A stretch of DNA of 64,000 nucleotides, taken from positions 1 to 64,000 of the forward strand of contig NZ_UPSE01000594.1 of the NCBI RefSeq assembly GCF_900573885.1. Reading direction: 5' to 3'. The stretch is from Pseudomonas viridiflava (GTDB taxonomy: Bacteria; Pseudomonadota; Gammaproteobacteria; Pseudomonadales; Pseudomonadaceae). Positions 61,521 to 64,000 of the stretch are shown here, piece after piece; the first letter of the stretch is position 1, and each line of letters opens with the position of its first letter. The translations under genes and the position numbers were made by a program. The notes under the pieces were generated by a model, which was given only the letters and a program-made list of their open reading frames with translations, did not search any database and had not been told where the DNA came from.

Positions 61521-63376
61521 ATCCGCGCCTGCTGGGGTATTACAACCAGGAGCTGTCGCACATTCGCGAGAGCGCTGCCGAGTTCGCCCGCGAGTTTCCC
61601 AAGATTGCCAACCGCCTGACGTTGTCGGGTGTGGATTGCGCCGACCCGTACGTAGAGCGCCTGCTGGAAGGTTTTGCCTACCTGACCGCACGGGTGCATT
61701 TGAAGCTGGACGCCGAGTACCCGACGTTCACCCACAACCTGCTGGAAATCGCCTACCCGCATTACCTGGCGCCCACGCCATCGATGACCGTGGTGCAACT
61801 GCGCGCCGACCCCAACGAAGGCTCGCTCAGCAGCGGCTTTACCATCGAGCGCAATGCGCCGTTGCGCGGTGTGCTGGGTCGCGAAGAACAAACCGCCTGC
61901 GAATACCGAACTGCCCATTCGGTGACGCTGTGGCCGCTGGAAGTGGCCAGCGCCGAATACTTCGGCAACCCGGCGGCGGCGCTTGGGCGCCTGGCCGCCA
62001 GCGAGCCAAAGGCCAAGGCCGGCTTGCGCATTCGCCTGCGCAGTGGCGCCGGTTTGCCGCTCAACAGCCTGAGCCTGGACAGCCTGCCGCTGTACCTGCA
62101 CGGCGCCGACGAGCAGCCATTCCGCCTCTACGAACAATTGCTCGGCAACGCCTGCGCGGTGTTTGCCCAGGCGCCGGGCAGCGATTGGGTCGAGCGCCTG
62201 CCGCCCGGCTCGCTGCGTCCCCGTGGGTTCGACGACGAAGATGCGCTGCTGCCAGTGGTGCCGCGCGCGTTCCAGGGCTACCGCCTGTTGCAGGAATACT
62301 TCGCGCTGCCCAACCGTTTTCTGTTTGTTGAATTCGCCGAGCTGCGCCGTTCGGTGCAGCGCTGCGCCGGCAATGAGCTGGACCTGATCATTCTCTTCAA
62401 CAAACACGACGCCACCCTCGAAGGCACGGTCAGCGGGGCGCAGTTCGTGCCGTTCTGCACCCCGGCGATCAACCTGTTTCCACGCCGCGCCGACCGCATT
62501 CACTTGAGCGAGCGGGTTAACGAGCACCAAGTGATCGCCGACCGCACGCGGCCAATGGATTTCGAGATTCACTCGCTCACCCAAGTGACCGGTCACGGCA
62601 CCGGGCCGGAGCAGCCGTTCCAGCCGTTCTATGCCGTGCGCGACCCTTCGCGCTATGGCCGCGAGCAGGCGTATTACATCGTCCGTCGCGAGCCGCGTTT
62701 GTTGTCGAGCAACCAGCGGCGCAACGGCCCGCGCTCCACTTACGTGGGCAGCGAAACCTTTGTGTCGCTGGTAGACGCCAATCAGGCGCCGTACCGCCAC
62801 GACCTGCGCCAACTGGGCGTCAGCGCGTTGTGTACGAACCGCGACCTGGCGTTATTTATTCCGGTGGGCACCAGCAAAAGCGATTTCAGCCTGGAAGACA
62901 GCGCGCCGGTGCTCGACGTGCGTTGCCTGGCCGGCCCGAGCCGTCCGCGCGCCAGCCGCGCCCATGACGCCAGCGCCTGGCGGCTGATCAGTCAGTTGTC
63001 GCTGAATTACTTGTCGTTGTCTGAACAAGGGCAGGGCGCCGCCGCGTTGCGCGAGCTGTTGCGCCTGTATGGCGACCCCACGGATTCGGCGCTGCAATTG
63101 CAAATCGAAGGCCTGCGCGAAGTCAGCAGCAAACCCTGCACGCGGCGGTTGCCGATGCCGGGGCCCATCGTGTTTGGCCGTGGCCTGGAGATCAGCCTGG
63201 AGTTTGATGAAAACGCCTTTCGCGGCACGGGCGTGTTTCTGCTCGGCGCGGTGTTCGAGCGATTCCTCACCCGCTACGTGTCGGTCAACAGCTTTACCGA
63301 AACCGTGCTGCGCACCACCGAGCGCGGCGAAATCATGCGTTGGCAGGCGAAACCCGGATGCCGACCGAACCTCTGA
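61517..63376 (+). CDS. tssF: T6SS baseplate protein TssF
   Basis: 619 residues. MNPRLLGYYNQELSHIRESAAEFAREFPKIA and VDCADPYVERLLEGFAYLTARV are hallmarks of TssF (VasA/ImpG). Baseplate wedge component with TssG, E and K. ATGA overlap with tssE; its end overlaps tssG by 19 nt. Confidence 0.96.
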   Translation: MNPRLLGYYNQELSHIRESAAEFAREFPKIANRLTLSGVDCADPYVERLLEGFAYLTARVHLKLDAEYPTFTHNLLEIAYPHYLAPTPSMTVVQLRADPNEGSLSSGFTIERNAPLRGVLGREEQTACEYRTAHSVTLWPLEVASAEYFGNPAAALGRLAASEPKAKAGLRIRLRSGAGLPLNSLSLDSLPLYLHGADEQPFRLYEQLLGNACAVFAQAPGSDWVERLPPGSLRPRGFDDEDALLPVVPRAFQGYRLLQEYFALPNRFLFVEFAELRRSVQRCAGNELDLIILFNKHDATLEGTVSGAQFVPFCTPAINLFPRRADRIHLSERVNEHQVIADRTRPMDFEIHSLTQVTGHGTGPEQPFQPFYAVRDPSRYGREQAYYIVRREPRLLSSNQRRNGPRSTYVGSETFVSLVDANQAPYRHDLRQLGVSALCTNRDLALFIPVGTSKSDFSLEDSAPVLDVRCLAGPSRPRASRAHDASAWRLISQLSLNYLSLSEQGQGAAALRELLRLYGDPTDSALQLQIEGLREVSSKPCTRRLPMPGPIVFGRGLEISLEFDENAFRGTGVFLLGAVFERFLTRYVSVNSFTETVLRTTERGEIMRWQAKPGCRPNL

Positions 63377-64000
63377 ATTCGCTCGCCGCGATGGCGGCCG
63401 CGCCCTGGGAGCATGACTTCTTCCAGGCGCTGCGCCGTATCGAATGTGAAGCCCAGGACAAACCCCGGCTCGGCCACTCCGTGCGCCTGGCTGACGACCC
63501 GCTGCGCCTTGGGCAAACCCCGGACTGCGGCTTTGCGCCGTCAACCTTGTCGCTCGTGGAGCCGGCCAGCGACACCGCGCCGCCACGCGTAGAACAGTTC
63601 TTTTTCGGCCTCACCGGGCCGAACGGGCCGTTGCCGCTGCACTTGACCGAATACGCCCGCGAGCGTCAACGCAACGAAGGCGATCCCGGCTTTACGCGGT
63701 TTATGGACGTGTTCCACCACCGCTTGCTCACGCTGTTCTACCGCGCCTGGGCCGAAGCGCGGCCGTCGGTGAGCCACGACCGGCCAGACGATGATTACTG
63801 GTCGGCACGCCTCGCTGCGTTGTCGGGTCGCGGCATGGACAGCCTGCTCGGCCAGGGCCCGATTCCCGACCAGGCGCGCTATTACTACACCGGGCACCTG
63901 GCGGCCACGAGCCGCTACCCCGATGGCTTGAAGGTGATTCTGTCCGAGTACTTCGAGCTGCCGGTGGCCATCGAAGAATACGTCGGCCAATGGCTGGAAC
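63358..64000 (+). CDS. tssG: T6SS baseplate protein TssG (partial, cut by window end)
   Basis: First 214 residues. MAAAPWEHDFFQALRRIEC, RLADDPLRLGQTPDCGFAPS, QFFFGLTGPNGPLPLHLTEYARER and FMDVFHHRLLTLFYRAWAEARP are TssG (ImpH/VasB) signatures. The full family length is about 330, so about one third lies beyond the window. clpV and vgrG would be expected next from the P. aeruginosa order. Confidence 0.95.
   Translation, partial: MPTEPLNSLAAMAAAPWEHDFFQALRRIECEAQDKPRLGHSVRLADDPLRLGQTPDCGFAPSTLSLVEPASDTAPPRVEQFFFGLTGPNGPLPLHLTEYARERQRNEGDPGFTRFMDVFHHRLLTLFYRAWAEARPSVSHDRPDDDYWSARLAALSGRGMDSLLGQGPIPDQARYYYTGHLAATSRYPDGLKVILSEYFELPVAIEEYVGQWLE

Overview
The window reads as chromosomal DNA of a fluorescent-type Pseudomonas. 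Coding is dense and GC-rich. REP-like palindromes of the tgtaggagcgrctt type recur between genes, and several gene orders match Pseudomonas: response regulator, YciI and YciB together; YciO, TrpRS and ScpAB together; metH next to cti; and a complete H1-type type VI secretion (T6SS) cluster with tag genes.

Layout. 0.2-3.0 kb (minus): a Spy/CpxP-like periplasmic protein, an OmpR-type response regulator, a coiled-coil membrane protein, YciI and YciB. 3.1-7.9 kb (plus): a compact operon of RNase AM/YciV, YciO, tryptophanyl-tRNA synthetase, ScpA, ScpB and a DUF1289 protein. 8-16.6 kb: small membrane proteins and lipoproteins, two PaaI-like thioesterases, a membrane protein, HtpG with a near-perfect sigma-32 promoter behind a tandem-repeat block, a dienelactone hydrolase and an orphan periplasmic binding protein. 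16.6-29.7 kb: DUF2970, DUF1883, a leucine-rich-repeat protein kinase, MetH, the cis/trans fatty acid isomerase Cti, an acyltransferase, NfuA, a split SET-domain gene and the ABC-F protein YbiT.

30-38 kb is an AT-rich accessory block on the minus strand, between the T6SS operon and the housekeeping genes. It holds one intact modular effector with a degenerate M23-like fold, SH3-like segments, a conserved linker and a swappable C-terminal toxin. A four-helix membrane immunity candidate overlaps its end. Downstream lies an orphan, promoterless copy of the same linker joined to a different toxin, a GH19 lysozyme/chitinase-like domain broken by a one-base frameshift. Its cognate secreted immunity gene overlaps the original toxin stop codon. 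Further downstream are several secreted candidate immunity proteins, one LprI-like, mixed with small remnants of at least one more toxin/immunity pair. The block is bounded on the left by a second, decayed copy of the tagQ 3' end with its terminator. I read this as a recombining toxin-tip locus feeding the adjacent T6SS.

38-64 kb is the T6SS. On the minus strand, from a divergent promoter region near 56 kb: fha1, tssJ, tssK, tssL, tssM, tagF, pppA, ppkA, tagT, tagS, tagR, tagQ. On the plus strand: tssA, tssB, tssC, hcp, tagJ, tssE, tssF and tssG, the last cut by the window end. The kinase PpkA, phosphatase PppA, FHA protein and TagQRST give the threonine-phosphorylation control known for the P. 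aeruginosa H1-T6SS. TssJLM form the membrane complex, TssAEFGK the baseplate and cap parts, TssBC the sheath and Hcp the tube. No tRNA, rRNA, CRISPR array, transposase or integrase gene was seen.
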